From a bacterium (GTDB lineage: Bacteria; Bacteroidota; Bacteroidia; Flavobacteriales_D; Crocinitomicaceae): a stretch of 64,000 nt of DNA. Position numbers and translations under genes: made by a program. Under the pieces are notes generated by a model, which saw nothing but the letters and a program-made list of their open reading frames with translations, searched no databases and was not told where the DNA came from. The DNA lies in assembly GCA_024742305.1 (NCBI GenBank), contig JANSYQ010000018.1, forward strand, positions 1-64,000, written 5' to 3'. Shown here in pieces: positions 45,342-54,647 of the stretch (the first letter of the stretch is position 1; each line of letters starts with the position of its first letter).

Positions 45342-45349
45342 TATGTTTG
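45342..45349 (+). promoter_or_regulatory. -7 box TATGTTTG four nt before an ATG
   Basis: TATGTTTG matches TAnnTTTG; the lytS-like ATG at 45354 follows after 4 nt. A leaderless mRNA is implied. Confidence 0.55.
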
Positions 45350-45353
45350 TAGT

Positions 45354-46400
45354 ATGCTCAACAGTCAGAAATTTTATTGGGTGGCACAATTTGGTGGTTG
45401 GACCGGTTACTTCGGTTTGATTGCCTTATCTACTTACACTAGAGAGCCCGACCGACTGACGGGAGTATACTTTCTAAACCTGGCTTACATCATTCTCGCG
45501 GGAATCTTAACGACGCACCTACAGCGTTTTGTATTTATCAAATTGGGATGGTTGAACCTTCGCTTGCAGCCGCTAATCCCGCGTTTGTTGATCACTTCGG
45601 CGATGTGTGCTGTGATTATTTGGGGGCTCGACTTCATCACTGATTATTACCACGGACTTTTCGATCCAAAAAAACCGTTGCTGGAATGGTCGAAATTTAT
45701 ATTACAGCTCTTCGCCATTCTCATTTTGGTACTTACATGGAACGCGATCTACTTCACTTTTCATTTCTTTCAAAAGTCGAGAAAACAGGAGATTTCTAAC
45801 TTAGAACTTGTGGCGAGCAATAAGGAGAGTGAGCTAAAAAACTTGCGTTCACAGCTGAATCCACACTTTTTGTTCAACTCGCTTAACAGTATCCGTGCAT
45901 TGGTGGATATCGACCCAATTAAAGCGAAGAAATCTATCACCACCTTATCGAATCTGTTGCGGCAATCTTTGGTTTTAGGGAAAGAAAATTTGGTTCCGCT
46001 AGAGAGCGAACTCGGAGTAGCTAAGAGCTACCTCGATTTAGAGCGCGTACGTTTCGAGGAGCGATTGCAAGTAGAGTGGGAGATTGATAGTGATTTGGAA
46101 GATTTTCAAGTGCCACCGTTTTCATTGCAAATGATGGTAGAGAACGCCATCAAGCACGGAATCTCTAATCTAAAGGATGGTGGGATTGTGAAAATCAAGG
46201 CGTATTCGAGTTCAGAACGCGTTTGTATTCAAGTGATTAACAGCGGAAACTTACAGAAAGTTATGGATTTGGGTGTTGGAATTGATAATATTCAGAAACG
46301 ACTAGAATTGCAGTACGGTGATAACGCATCGTTCGCACTGCGCGAATTACCCGATAATTTTGTAGAGGCATTAATGTGTTTTAAAAATGAAAGAGTTTAA
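45354..46400 (+). CDS. LytS-family sensor histidine kinase
   Basis: A 348-residue inner-membrane kinase with four TM helices (about 6-25, 38-56, 78-98, 112-140), a short coiled region, and the His_kinase domain: LNPHFLFNSLNSIRALVDID with the phosphorylated His (about residue 168), LRQSLVLGKENLVPLESEL, and the ATPase part FSLQMMVENAIKHGISNLKDG and GVGIDNIQKRLELQYG. It would sense an unknown membrane or envelope cue and phosphorylate the LytTR regulator encoded next, whose start overlaps its end by 14 nt. Confidence 0.92.
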   Translation: MLNSQKFYWVAQFGGWTGYFGLIALSTYTREPDRLTGVYFLNLAYIILAGILTTHLQRFVFIKLGWLNLRLQPLIPRLLITSAMCAVIIWGLDFITDYYHGLFDPKKPLLEWSKFILQLFAILILVLTWNAIYFTFHFFQKSRKQEISNLELVASNKESELKNLRSQLNPHFLFNSLNSIRALVDIDPIKAKKSITTLSNLLRQSLVLGKENLVPLESELGVAKSYLDLERVRFEERLQVEWEIDSDLEDFQVPPFSLQMMVENAIKHGISNLKDGGIVKIKAYSSSERVCIQVINSGNLQKVMDLGVGIDNIQKRLELQYGDNASFALRELPDNFVEALMCFKNERV

Positions 46401-47148
46401 AAGTGTTGTAATCGACGATGAGCGTTTGGCTCGTGAAGAATTGAAGTCTGTATTGTCTGAATTTCCTGAAATTACTGTTGTAGGGGAGGCACAGAACGGA
46501 GAAGAGGGAATTGAATTGATCAAGAAAACCGATCCCGATTTGATTTTTCTTGACGTCAACATGCCGGAATTATCGGGGTTTGATATGTTGAAGAAGTTAG
46601 AGAGTATTCCGCACGTTATTTTCATTACTGCCTATGACGAATACGCGCTGAAAGCCTTTGAAGTAAACGCACTTGACTATATTCTCAAACCTATCGATCC
46701 GGAACGATTATCCGAAGCAATTGAAAAGCTAAAAGAGCGCGAGGAAAGTGAATTCGAGTCTGCAGCAGATATTAGAACAAGTCGTAAGGATCGTATGCTT
46801 ACGACTACGGACAAAGTGTTTATCAAGGACGGGGAGAAGTGTTTTTTCGTTGAGTTGTCCAAAGTACGCATGTTAGAATCGGATGGAAACTACGTGAAGG
46901 TATACTTTGGAAAAAATCGTCCGCTGATATTGCGCTCGTTGAATAGTTTTGAAAGTCGTTTGGATCCCGAGCATTTCTTCCGTGCGAACCGGAAATTCAT
47001 CATCAACCTAGACTGGATTGATAGCGTGGAGAACTGGTTTAACGGTGGATTACGCGTAGAACTCAAGCACGAAATCGAAGGAAAGAAAGAAACGGTGGAT
47101 ATTTCGCGCCGTCAAGCGATTCGATTTAGGGAGTTGTTGTCGTTGTAG
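46387..47148 (+). CDS. LytTR-family response regulator
   Basis: A 253-residue regulator. Receiver domain 1-125: VVIDDERLAREELKSVLSEF with the acidic pair, PDLIFLDVNMPELSGFDML with the phospho-acceptor Asp (about residue 57), ITAYDEYALKAFEVNALDYILKPI. C-terminal LytTR DNA-binding domain (about 150-250): VRMLESDGNYVKVYF, PLILRSLNSFESRL, FFRANRKFIINLDWID. Overlap with the kinase gene shows a two-component pair. Targets unknown. A non-coding stretch (47149-47308) of imperfect AGAC/GTCT words follows, between convergent genes. Confidence 0.93.
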   Translation: MKEFKSVVIDDERLAREELKSVLSEFPEITVVGEAQNGEEGIELIKKTDPDLIFLDVNMPELSGFDMLKKLESIPHVIFITAYDEYALKAFEVNALDYILKPIDPERLSEAIEKLKEREESEFESAADIRTSRKDRMLTTTDKVFIKDGEKCFFVELSKVRMLESDGNYVKVYFGKNRPLILRSLNSFESRLDPEHFFRANRKFIINLDWIDSVENWFNGGLRVELKHEIEGKKETVDISRRQAIRFRELLSL

Positions 47149-47308
47149 ATAGTAGACCGCTGCGCTTTTAGATACTGAACCGCTCGTTTTACTGGCTTCT
47201 AGACGATAGACTTATTGGTTCTTTATTCAAAGCGTTTTCTTATAATCAGTCTAGTGTCAAGCGTCTAAGAATCTAATGTCTTTTTTCTTTGATCTTTCCA
47301 TCTTTGCT

Positions 47309-48139
47309 CTACCCAACTAAGTAGATGCCGTCTTTCTCTATGGTAATTAATCGTTCTCGATACAGGTTTCCAACGGCTTGTTTGAAGGTTTTCTTACTCA
47401 TTCCGAGAGCAGCACGGATATCATCCGGGTGACTTTTATCTGTCAGAGGAATGGATTTCTTCTTTTTGAGCATCTCTAGGATTTTCTCTGCTGATCCGGA
47501 AACTTTGGCGTAGCTCGTTGGGTCCAATCGTACATCCAACTTACCATCCTCTCTGACTTTCGCTACGTAACCGGTAGTTCGCTGTCCGGGAGTCACTTGG
47601 CGACTGATGTCATTATTAAAGATCAATCCAGCGTACTTATTCTCAACGATCACTTTTACGCCTAACTCAGTTTGTTCGCAAATCAGAAGGTTCACTTCTT
47701 TCTTCGGGTCGAAGTCTTCAGTACATTGTTGTAAGAAACGGTTCACCTTAGCTGATGCAAAAAGTCGGTCGGTTGCTTCGTCGAGTTGCAAGGTTACGAG
47801 ATAATATCGCCCTTCCTCAAACTTTAATTTTTGCTCCTTAAACGGAACCATGAGATCTTTTTCCAATCCCCAATCTACAAAAGCACCGAAGTAATTTACC
47901 GCCTTGGTTTGTAAGTACGCAAATCCATACAAGTCAATCAAAGGGCGCTCCGTTGTTGCTACCAAACGATCCTCGGAATCACGATACAAATAGACATCCA
48001 CCTCGCTATCGATGGTCATGTCATCAGTTAAATATTTGTTGGGGAGTAAGACATCGTTGTCTTCAGCATCACCAAGATACGCGCCCACAGATGTGAAACG
48101 CAGAACACGCAAAGTGTTCACCTCGCCTAATTTCATCAA
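47309..48139 (-). CDS. CvfB-like S1 RNA-binding protein
   Basis: A 276-residue cytoplasmic protein with tandem S1-like beta-barrel domains (TVDSEVDVYLYRDSEDR, AVNYFGAFVDWGLEKDLMVPFKEQ, GVKVIVENKYAGLIFNNDISRQ) and a C-terminal winged-helix domain (HPDDIRAALGMSKKTFKQAVGNLYRERLITIE). This is the CvfB architecture (conserved virulence factor B, RNA-binding, YitL). Its start (MMK..) is 3 nt after the end of the Usp gene, so both share a transcript. It may modulate translation or RNA turnover. Confidence 0.85.
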   Translation of the reverse strand: MMKLGEVNTLRVLRFTSVGAYLGDAEDNDVLLPNKYLTDDMTIDSEVDVYLYRDSEDRLVATTERPLIDLYGFAYLQTKAVNYFGAFVDWGLEKDLMVPFKEQKLKFEEGRYYLVTLQLDEATDRLFASAKVNRFLQQCTEDFDPKKEVNLLICEQTELGVKVIVENKYAGLIFNNDISRQVTPGQRTTGYVAKVREDGKLDVRLDPTSYAKVSGSAEKILEMLKKKKSIPLTDKSHPDDIRAALGMSKKTFKQAVGNLYRERLITIEKDGIYLVG

Positions 48140-48142
48140 TTT

Positions 48143-48949
48143 CTAGAAATACAATGATGACGCCAACTTGGAATTTACCACCAAAAAGGGAATTCCTTGT
48201 TTATTGCACATCAAATTTTGAGCAAAGGTATCAAATTGTGGTAACAAACTCTCAGAGTGGTACGCAATAGCGATCATTCCTCCGTCATTGGATTTGGCGT
48301 AGCTCATAATTTTACGATCATACGAACCGCGTTTCTTGGTAATCTCAACGGTTGGAGTAATGTCGCGCTCCTCGTATTGATCTTTCACGATGGAAATTCT
48401 GTTGTGCAGTCGGGTGTGTAGAATTTGATCGGATTGATCTTCCGCTAGTACGTGTACTTGCGACTTCAATATTTTGGACATATCTCCAGCAATATTGACA
48501 ATTTGGAGACTTTCTTTTGTGAGATCAATAGGAACTAGAATGTTTTTCACCTCCTTGACTTCCGTATTCTTCTGAACAATGAGAAACGGGCACTCCGCAC
48601 TGGTTACTACTTTCATTGCATGGCTACCAAACAAAGATTGTAATCCTCGCTTACCATGTGTTCCCATAATAATGAGCTGTGCATGTTCTTTTTTCGCCAA
48701 ACTACCGATATCCGTAAAAATAGATCCTACACGAACGGTGCTTGTAAGCTCAACTGCGGGGGGCGTTTGCGTACTTTCTACAAGCGCTTGCAATTTCGAT
48801 TTGGCTTGCATTCCTTTCGCCTTGTCCGGTGCTACATTCAATAGTTTAATTTCAGCTCGTACCTTACTTCCTAAAAACAATGCATATTCAAGTGCTTTTT
48901 CAGAGACTGGAGTGAAATCGTACGGAACGATATAGAGGTTCTTGCTCAT
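48143..48949 (-). CDS. Universal stress protein with two UspA domains
   Basis: A 268-residue protein: UspA domain 1 (about 1-137), YIVPYDFTPVSEKALEYALFLG to LIIMGTHGKRGLQSLFGSHA with an ATP-type G-x2-G-x9-G-S motif, and domain 2 (about 140-268), ILVPIDLTKESLQIVNIAG to IAIAYHSESLLPQF. Tandem UspA proteins often bind ATP or AMP and respond to stress or growth arrest. It is the first gene of the usp-cvfB pair. Confidence 0.85.
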   Translation of the reverse strand: MSKNLYIVPYDFTPVSEKALEYALFLGSKVRAEIKLLNVAPDKAKGMQAKSKLQALVESTQTPPAVELTSTVRVGSIFTDIGSLAKKEHAQLIIMGTHGKRGLQSLFGSHAMKVVTSAECPFLIVQKNTEVKEVKNILVPIDLTKESLQIVNIAGDMSKILKSQVHVLAEDQSDQILHTRLHNRISIVKDQYEERDITPTVEITKKRGSYDRKIMSYAKSNDGGMIAIAYHSESLLPQFDTFAQNLMCNKQGIPFLVVNSKLASSLYF

Positions 48950-49136
48950 AGTTAGTGCTTTGATTTAAAGGTAGAACTTTTTTTTATTCACTTTCAAGTG
49001 GCACCACAACAATGTATAAACGTCCAATTGTGGTTAATATTTTAACAATTTGAACGGGTAAAATGTTACAAAGGGTGATTAAAGTTCTGGAAAAAAAGCT
49101 CAGAGTAGCGATCCAAACGATGTGCAAATGAACCGT

Positions 49137-50258
49137 TTAGTTCTTTCGTCTAAACCAGCGGCGCTTTTTCTTTTTCTTACCGTTGACAATGGTGAGGTCG
49201 TTCGGATCTCGTTTGTCGCGTTTGTTGACGCGGGCATCCAATTCTTTTTGTCGATCCGTGCGCGTGTCTTCTTTTGCTTCACTGCCTTCCGTTTCCGGTG
49301 TAACGGCTACGTGTTCTGATCCTCCGGCTGGAGCACTGGCGTCTTCAGGGTTTTGCCATTGCATTTTTACCGTACGCTTCTCCAATTGACCGTTATCGTT
49401 CATCACAGTAACCTCCTGCTTTTGATTGCTGGTCATATTGTCGTTCACCCCAACCACATCTTCTTTCAGTACCCACTTTTTTCCCTCGTAAACAAAGGCG
49501 TCGTAGGACATGTCAGGAACATAATAAGAGCGGAAGTTTTTCAATGCTGGCGATTCAGGCGAAAGGTGATCCATCATGATACGGTCGCGGTGTGCTTCAT
49601 AGTTAAGGAACATGCTAGTCTTTTTCGAATGCTCAAAGAAGACACGTTTGTGCGTTTCGTTGCCCATTTTGAATATGGGACTTCCAAACTTCACCGCGCT
49701 GGATGTAAAATACATCGCATCGATCAATTTTAGCTGACTCAACGAGGAGTTGTGGTCCCAACCAAGTAGCGTGTAGATCGTTCTTGAGCCACGCTCTACA
49801 GGGATTATTTTGTAGTACAAAGCGCCGTACCAGTTCTCGTGATCAATCACATCTGATGGTTGCGATGGCATTCCGAAGCTCATGTCTTTCAACTCTGTCA
49901 CGCGTACTTCGTCTTTTCGATCATCGTTGTACATCACAAAACAGTGATACGTGTGACTGAAATCTTCTTGTTCCACGTTCCAGTTTACGATGCGGACGTT
50001 TCCGTCTGGGCTATCAATGATTCCAACAGTTTCTAAAAGGGCGAAATTGTACGTAAGTGCATTTGGCTCGTTGAGTGTCTGCGCCATAAGCTCCTTAAAT
50101 TCTTCGTTCGCTGACTTTTTATCAGCATTGGTTTCAGCAGCGCGAAGTACGTCCAATAGACTGTCTAATTCCTTCTCCTTTTGTTGGAGTACAGAGGTCT
50201 CTTGAGCAAACGTGAAAAAGGATGCTACAACAAAAAATGATAGAACTGTGACTTTCAT
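49137..50258 (-). CDS. Exported protein of unknown function with basic C-terminal tail
   Basis: The start is set at MKVTVLSFFVVASFFTFAQ (50258); two upstream ATGs (50267, 50264) are also in frame. The signal peptide is followed by coil (QEKELDSLLDVLRAAETNADKK) and then an alpha+beta domain, about 50-270, with FALLETVGIID, RIVNWNVEQEDFSHTYHCFV, YGALYYKIIPVERGSRTIY, TLLGWDHNSSL. The final ~90 residues are charged and end in GKKKKKRRWFRRKN. I do not recognise the family; it may be a periplasmic protein with a nucleic acid- or membrane-binding tail. Confidence 0.72.
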   Translation of the reverse strand: MKVTVLSFFVVASFFTFAQETSVLQQKEKELDSLLDVLRAAETNADKKSANEEFKELMAQTLNEPNALTYNFALLETVGIIDSPDGNVRIVNWNVEQEDFSHTYHCFVMYNDDRKDEVRVTELKDMSFGMPSQPSDVIDHENWYGALYYKIIPVERGSRTIYTLLGWDHNSSLSQLKLIDAMYFTSSAVKFGSPIFKMGNETHKRVFFEHSKKTSMFLNYEAHRDRIMMDHLSPESPALKNFRSYYVPDMSYDAFVYEGKKWVLKEDVVGVNDNMTSNQKQEVTVMNDNGQLEKRTVKMQWQNPEDASAPAGGSEHVAVTPETEGSEAKEDTRTDRQKELDARVNKRDKRDPNDLTIVNGKKKKKRRWFRRKN

Positions 50259-50325
50259 ACTCATCATAACGAAGATAAAGGGTTTTTGTTACGCTAAAAA
50301 GGACTGTTCAAGGATCGTGCCTGAA

Positions 50326-50769
50326 TTAATGGAACGAAATAAAATTAAACGCGGGGGGAGGAATGTCCAAAAGTCTTAATTCACGGGAGATTTGCGCCCG
50401 ATGGTAATTGCTATGGTTGAGAATGTGATACAAAATATCCATGGTATCTTTTTCGTAAGAAATTCCCTCCTCGCTGGTATAATTTACCTTGTTCGTAATC
50501 TCCTGCTTCTCTAAAAAGTCGACTGTTTTTAAATGATTCTCTTGTGCCAGTTTCTCCCAGTAATCAATGGGTAGAAGGTCCCAAGTGTGAGATTCGGAAG
50601 GAATTTCCAAGAGACGGTGCATCCAAATATGGTGAACATTCACAATGTGTGAGAATGATTTTAAGATGTATTCATTGAGACCATCTTCGTGTTGTTTCAA
50701 ACGCTCGATCCAACGCTGGTTGCAACGAAAGTCGTACTCAAATTTATCAAGGAAAAAATCGGTAATCAC
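50326..50769 (-). CDS. DinB-family protein
   Basis: A 147-residue four-helix-bundle protein of the DinB/YfiT superfamily. Candidate metal-ligand histidines are NVHHIWMHRL (near residue 46) and LNHSNYHRAQI (around 117-122). Such proteins are predicted metal-dependent enzymes or thiol transferases; the actual substrate is unknown. It begins 1 nt after rpe, so both form one operon. Confidence 0.82.
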   Translation of the reverse strand: MITDFFLDKFEYDFRCNQRWIERLKQHEDGLNEYILKSFSHIVNVHHIWMHRLLEIPSESHTWDLLPIDYWEKLAQENHLKTVDFLEKQEITNKVNYTSEEGISYEKDTMDILYHILNHSNYHRAQISRELRLLDIPPPAFNFISFH

Positions 50770-50770
50770 C

Positions 50771-51421
50771 TTACAATTGTTTCAAAGCAGCGATGGTTTT
50801 TTCCGGATCATCAGACTTGAAAACAAAGCTTCCGGCTACCAAGGCATCGGCTCCAGCATCCACCAAACGTCGTCCTGTTTCCAAGTTTACACCGCCATCT
50901 ATTTCGATTTTCGCAGAACTGCCCGTCTCGACAATCATCTTTTTCAATTCTGCTACTTTTTCGACTGCTTGCTCGATGAATTTTTGACCGCCAAACCCAG
51001 GGTTTACGGACATAATCAATACTAAATCTAGATCGCGAATTACGCTGCGCAACAATTCAGGGTTTGTGTGAGGGTTCAATGCTACACCAGCCTGCATGTC
51101 GTGCGATTTAATCAATTGAATGGATCGATGTAAGTGCGGACATGCTTCATAGTGCACAGTCAGAATATCTGCCCCGGCATTTTTGAAATCCTCTACGTAT
51201 TTGTCCGGTTCAACGATCATCAAATGAACATCCATTGGTTTGGTAGCGTATTTCTTCATCGCTTTAAGAACAGGAAGTCCAAAAGAAATATTGGGAACAA
51301 AAACGCCGTCCATGATGTCAATATGGAACCAATCTGCCTCAGAGCGATTAATCATTTCTACATCGCGCTGCACATTGGCAAAATCGCAAGAAAGCATGGA
51401 TGGGGATACAATTACCGACAT
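50771..51421 (-). CDS. rpe: Ribulose-phosphate 3-epimerase
   Basis: A 216-residue TIM-barrel enzyme of the pentose phosphate pathway that interconverts ribulose-5-phosphate and xylulose-5-phosphate. Metal and catalytic motifs: VSPSMLSCDFANVQ, FHIDIMDGVFVPNISFG, DVHLMIVEPDKY, MSVNPGFGGQKFIE, EIDGGVNLETG, and the phosphate site VAGSFVF. Length and sequence are normal. A TACCTTTG box (51445-51438) lies 16 nt before the ATG. Confidence 0.97.
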   Translation of the reverse strand: MSVIVSPSMLSCDFANVQRDVEMINRSEADWFHIDIMDGVFVPNISFGLPVLKAMKKYATKPMDVHLMIVEPDKYVEDFKNAGADILTVHYEACPHLHRSIQLIKSHDMQAGVALNPHTNPELLRSVIRDLDLVLIMSVNPGFGGQKFIEQAVEKVAELKKMIVETGSSAKIEIDGGVNLETGRRLVDAGADALVAGSFVFKSDDPEKTIAALKQL

Positions 51422-51452
51422 GAAAAAAAGTTTGCGGCAAAGGTAGCGAATG

Positions 51453-53045
51453 TCAGGATTTTTGGCGCATGATTTTCAGGTATTCTTCATCACGTCCGTA
51501 AATGTCTACGTGTACTACCATTCTATCTTTTTGTCGCGCCACGGTAACGTAGTCAATATAGATCGGAATGGGATCTAATAACTTAATGTGATAATTGAAG
51601 TCTGTTTTCCGTGATAAGATGCTGTCCAACGAGTCCGGAATCATTTCATTACCCCCGTAGCGCGTGCTATCTCTGTGGAGAATCACTTTTGCCAAATCCA
51701 CGGGATGTTGTGTTCTCATGCAGCCATGTGAGTACGCGCGAACATCTGCACCGAACAATCCCTTTGATGGCGTATCGTGGAAGTAGACACTGTGTTCGTT
51801 GTAGAAATCAAACTTGATTACGCCCAAGCTATTGGCGCGTCCCGGGTCCTGAACCACCTTGTATGGAAATGCGTTTTGTCTTATACTTTTCCAATCAACG
51901 GTGGAAGGATCGACCTCTTCACCGGACTTATAAATTTTGTAGTTGTGTTTGCCCAAATAAGCGCTGTTGTATTTCAGTGCAGGCAGAATTTCCTTACTGG
52001 AGATAGAGTAGGGTACGTTCCAATATGGGTATACGACAATTTTTCGAAGTTTTGATTCCAATTGAGGTGTTTGGTTCTCGTATTTTCCCACCACGATATT
52101 GTGATCGCTTTTCAATGAATCGTTGATGTACAAACGTAATTTGTACTCCGGAATGTTGATACGGATGTACTTTTTCGGGTATTCTCTGTCGGAGCGAATC
52201 TTGTCCATCGCAAGTAGTATGCGCTCTACCTTATGGTATGAACTTTCATTCAGGGCTTTTGACGTGTACTTGCCGATTACGCCATCGGGTTTCAATCCAT
52301 TGTGTACTTGGAAGGTTTTTAAGGAGTCCAATACGCCCGTGGTATCTTTTACATCTGCCGGGAAATAGCCTTTTGAAATTAATGCCAATCGGGTTTTGTT
52401 GACAGCCTCGGTAGAGTCGTACTTCACCGAGCGAATATTGAAAGTGGAAGTGTCCAGTGGGTATTTGTCTACAAAGTCGATGAGTCCCAGCCCTAACACT
52501 TGATACGTACTATCCTTCGGTCCTAAAGCGATAAATTGCTCACGGATTTGAGTCTCTGAGTCGAACTTAACTTTTTTATCGAAATCGGCAGGACTAACGC
52601 ACGCCAGCTTCTTCTTTCGCTTTTCTTTGAAGTCGATAATACCGCTTTCAATATCATTGAGAACCATAGCAGTGGAGGCAGTGAGCCAAATTTCATCTTG
52701 AATGAAATTCTTCGTTTTCCCGTATTCAAATCGCGTTTCAGGAACACCCAACGTAATTTTGTTGGAGATTGCTTCCTTCAATGCTTTTCCTTCTTTTGTC
52801 AATGTCTTTCCTTCACTCCATCTGGATTTAAATCCGCGCTGTTTGTAGTAAGAACGCACAAAATTATGAGCTGTTTTGGGCACTCCAATGGAGTTTAAAT
52901 AGTCGGATTCCGTCGCTTTTTTGATTTTTTCAGATAGCGGAATGTTTTGATGCTCAAAGGATTGAATTTCTTCCTTCGATTTTTCGCTTTCTGAACATGC
53001 AAAAAGTAAGAGGGTGAGTAGTAAGAACGCGGTGATCTTCTTCAT
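51453..53045 (-). CDS. L,D-transpeptidase (YkuD/YcbB-type) lipoprotein
   Basis: The start is the ATG at 53045, which gives a lipoprotein signal (MKKITAFLLLTLLLFAC, Cys17) and 530 residues; the longer frame from 53186 overlaps the divergent rhomboid region. N-terminal helical region, a peptidoglycan-binding domain (TTGVLDSLKTFQVHNGLKPDG), and a YkuD catalytic domain (about 325-490) with NIPEYKLRLYINDSLKSDHN and SHGCMRTQHPVDLA containing the nucleophile Cys. YcbB-type enzymes form 3-3 crosslinks in peptidoglycan or attach lipoproteins. It lies on the outer face of the inner membrane or inner leaf of the outer membrane. Confidence 0.9.
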   Translation of the reverse strand: MKKITAFLLLTLLLFACSESEKSKEEIQSFEHQNIPLSEKIKKATESDYLNSIGVPKTAHNFVRSYYKQRGFKSRWSEGKTLTKEGKALKEAISNKITLGVPETRFEYGKTKNFIQDEIWLTASTAMVLNDIESGIIDFKEKRKKKLACVSPADFDKKVKFDSETQIREQFIALGPKDSTYQVLGLGLIDFVDKYPLDTSTFNIRSVKYDSTEAVNKTRLALISKGYFPADVKDTTGVLDSLKTFQVHNGLKPDGVIGKYTSKALNESSYHKVERILLAMDKIRSDREYPKKYIRINIPEYKLRLYINDSLKSDHNIVVGKYENQTPQLESKLRKIVVYPYWNVPYSISSKEILPALKYNSAYLGKHNYKIYKSGEEVDPSTVDWKSIRQNAFPYKVVQDPGRANSLGVIKFDFYNEHSVYFHDTPSKGLFGADVRAYSHGCMRTQHPVDLAKVILHRDSTRYGGNEMIPDSLDSILSRKTDFNYHIKLLDPIPIYIDYVTVARQKDRMVVHVDIYGRDEEYLKIMRQKS

Positions 53046-53118
53046 AGTCGAGTCTGCGGAAATCGTTATTTTCGCTTTCGTGGTTGTGTAATTAACCCAC
53101 CGAATATATCCAAATTTT

Positions 53119-53796
53119 ATGGACATTAACGTACTGACTATCATTTTAATTATCACGGTGATTATTTCATTGGTTGCATTGAACAATCAGCAAATTTTGG
53201 ACCGATATATGTTCATTCCCTACGAGGTAAAACATCATAAACGTTACGACCGTTTTATCACACACATGTTTTTGCATGCGGATATCGGTCACCTTGCCTT
53301 TAACATGTTCTCTCTCTACTTTTTGGGAAGTATGTTTTTAACTCAAGTAGGAGGTACGTACTACAATCCGGCTAACGGGGAAACTTTCTACTTAGACGGC
53401 GGATTGATATATACTTACGGACAGGTGATGGGGCAAGTGCATTTTATCATTCTCTATATTGCAGGAGGCTTGTTCGCTACAATTATTCCCTACGCTCGGC
53501 ATCAAGATCATCCTCATTATAAATCACTCGGAGCATCGGGGGCGGTTTCAGCGGTTATTTTCGCGGCTATCCTGTGGAATCCAACGATGGAATTGCAGTT
53601 GTTGTTTATTCCCATTCCGATTAAAGCATGGTTGTTTGGAATCCTTTATTTGGGCTTTGAATACTACATGGACCGTCGTGGAGGAGGAAGAATCGCGCAC
53701 GATGCGCACATTGGGGGCGCCTTGTTTGGTGTTCTTTACGTATTAATTATTAATATTGATAAGGGAAAGGAATTCATTCAAGCAATATTCGGATAA
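53119..53796 (+). CDS. Rhomboid family intramembrane serine protease
   Basis: A 225-residue protease with six TM helices. The catalytic pair is in GASGAVSAVIF (GxSG, Ser around 143) and HDAHIGGALFGVLYVLI (His around 196). The HMFLHADIGHLAFNMFSLYFLG opening is typical of rhomboids. They cleave membrane proteins within or near their TM segments; the substrate is not clear. First of a three-gene operon: rhomboid, aminotransferase (2-nt gap), YciI (19-nt overlap). Confidence 0.93.
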   Translation: MDINVLTIILIITVIISLVALNNQQILDRYMFIPYEVKHHKRYDRFITHMFLHADIGHLAFNMFSLYFLGSMFLTQVGGTYYNPANGETFYLDGGLIYTYGQVMGQVHFIILYIAGGLFATIIPYARHQDHPHYKSLGASGAVSAVIFAAILWNPTMELQLLFIPIPIKAWLFGILYLGFEYYMDRRGGGRIAHDAHIGGALFGVLYVLIINIDKGKEFIQAIFG

Positions 53797-53798
53797 AC

Positions 53799-54647
53799 AT
53801 GCTATACGTCAATAACAACGGAGAGGTTTTAGCTGCTGATCAACCAACACTGCGAGCGGGTAACCGCGGACATTTATACGGTGACGGCGTTTTTGAGAGC
53901 ATCCGAGTGTTTAGTGGCCGACCTATCAATCTTGACAATCACATCAAACGACTCATTGAAGGAGCAACGAAATTGAAAATGCGTCCTCCGAGCTATTTTG
54001 ATATGGCTTTCTTCGAGGAGAAGATCAACGAAGTCTTGAAGAAATCGGGTATCACGGAAGGAGGAAAATGCCGCATTTCTTTGGATCGCGCCATTGGTGG
54101 AACCTACGCTCCGGAATCTAATGAGGTAGAGTTTTTCATCGAAGTCTACCCAATGGAGTCGAATGAGTACAAACTCAACACACGCGGACTGGAAGTTGAC
54201 TTGTTTACCGAGTTGAAGAAAGACAAATCGACTATTGCTAATTACAAAACAAAGAACGGTCTCTTGTACGTTATGGCTGCTGTTGCGGCAAAAGAGAAGG
54301 GGCTGGATGATTATCTTATTTGTAATTATGGTGGTGGAATTTTGGAAGGCACTTCGTCCAACTTGTTTGTTGTGAGCAATGGAGTTTTGTACACACCCGG
54401 CTTGGAAGAGGGATGTATTGCCGGAACGATGCGCATGCAAATCATCAATCTTGCTATCAAAAACGGCATAAAGGTGTATGAATGCAACATTCTACCGCAG
54501 AACCTGCTTGTGGCAGATGAGATATTTTTGACTAATGCGATTCAAGGTGTCTTGTGGATTGGTGGATATCGAACCAAACGATACTTCAGCAACACAGCCC
54601 GGAAAATCGTCGATTTATTAAATGAACGATGGCACGTAGAAGCATAA
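53799..54647 (+). CDS. Class IV aminotransferase (branched-chain/D-amino acid type)
   Basis: A 282-residue PLP-dependent enzyme of the BCAT/DAAT/ADC-lyase fold. GHLYGDGVFESIRVFSGRP (around 25-42), the PLP Lys in NYKTKNGLLYVM (K150), and GGGILEGTSSNLFVVSNG (E183) are present, as is EGCIAGTMRMQII. The reaction is transfer of the amino group from a branched-chain or D-amino acid, or lyase activity on aminodeoxychorismate; the sequence alone does not decide. It follows the rhomboid gene after 2 nt. Confidence 0.88.
   Translation: MLYVNNNGEVLAADQPTLRAGNRGHLYGDGVFESIRVFSGRPINLDNHIKRLIEGATKLKMRPPSYFDMAFFEEKINEVLKKSGITEGGKCRISLDRAIGGTYAPESNEVEFFIEVYPMESNEYKLNTRGLEVDLFTELKKDKSTIANYKTKNGLLYVMAAVAAKEKGLDDYLICNYGGGILEGTSSNLFVVSNGVLYTPGLEEGCIAGTMRMQIINLAIKNGIKVYECNILPQNLLVADEIFLTNAIQGVLWIGGYRTKRYFSNTARKIVDLLNERWHVEA

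Noticed and set aside
47149-47308. A small RNA or gene between the LytTR regulator and the CvfB-like gene
   Set aside because: The stretch has imperfect AGAC/GTCT words and a weak 6-bp inverted pair but no promoter or stable hairpin with a T tract that I can support.
53045-53186. 47-codon N-terminal extension of the L,D-transpeptidase
   Set aside because: The extension overlaps the divergent rhomboid coding region, while the ATG at 53045 gives a clear lipoprotein signal.
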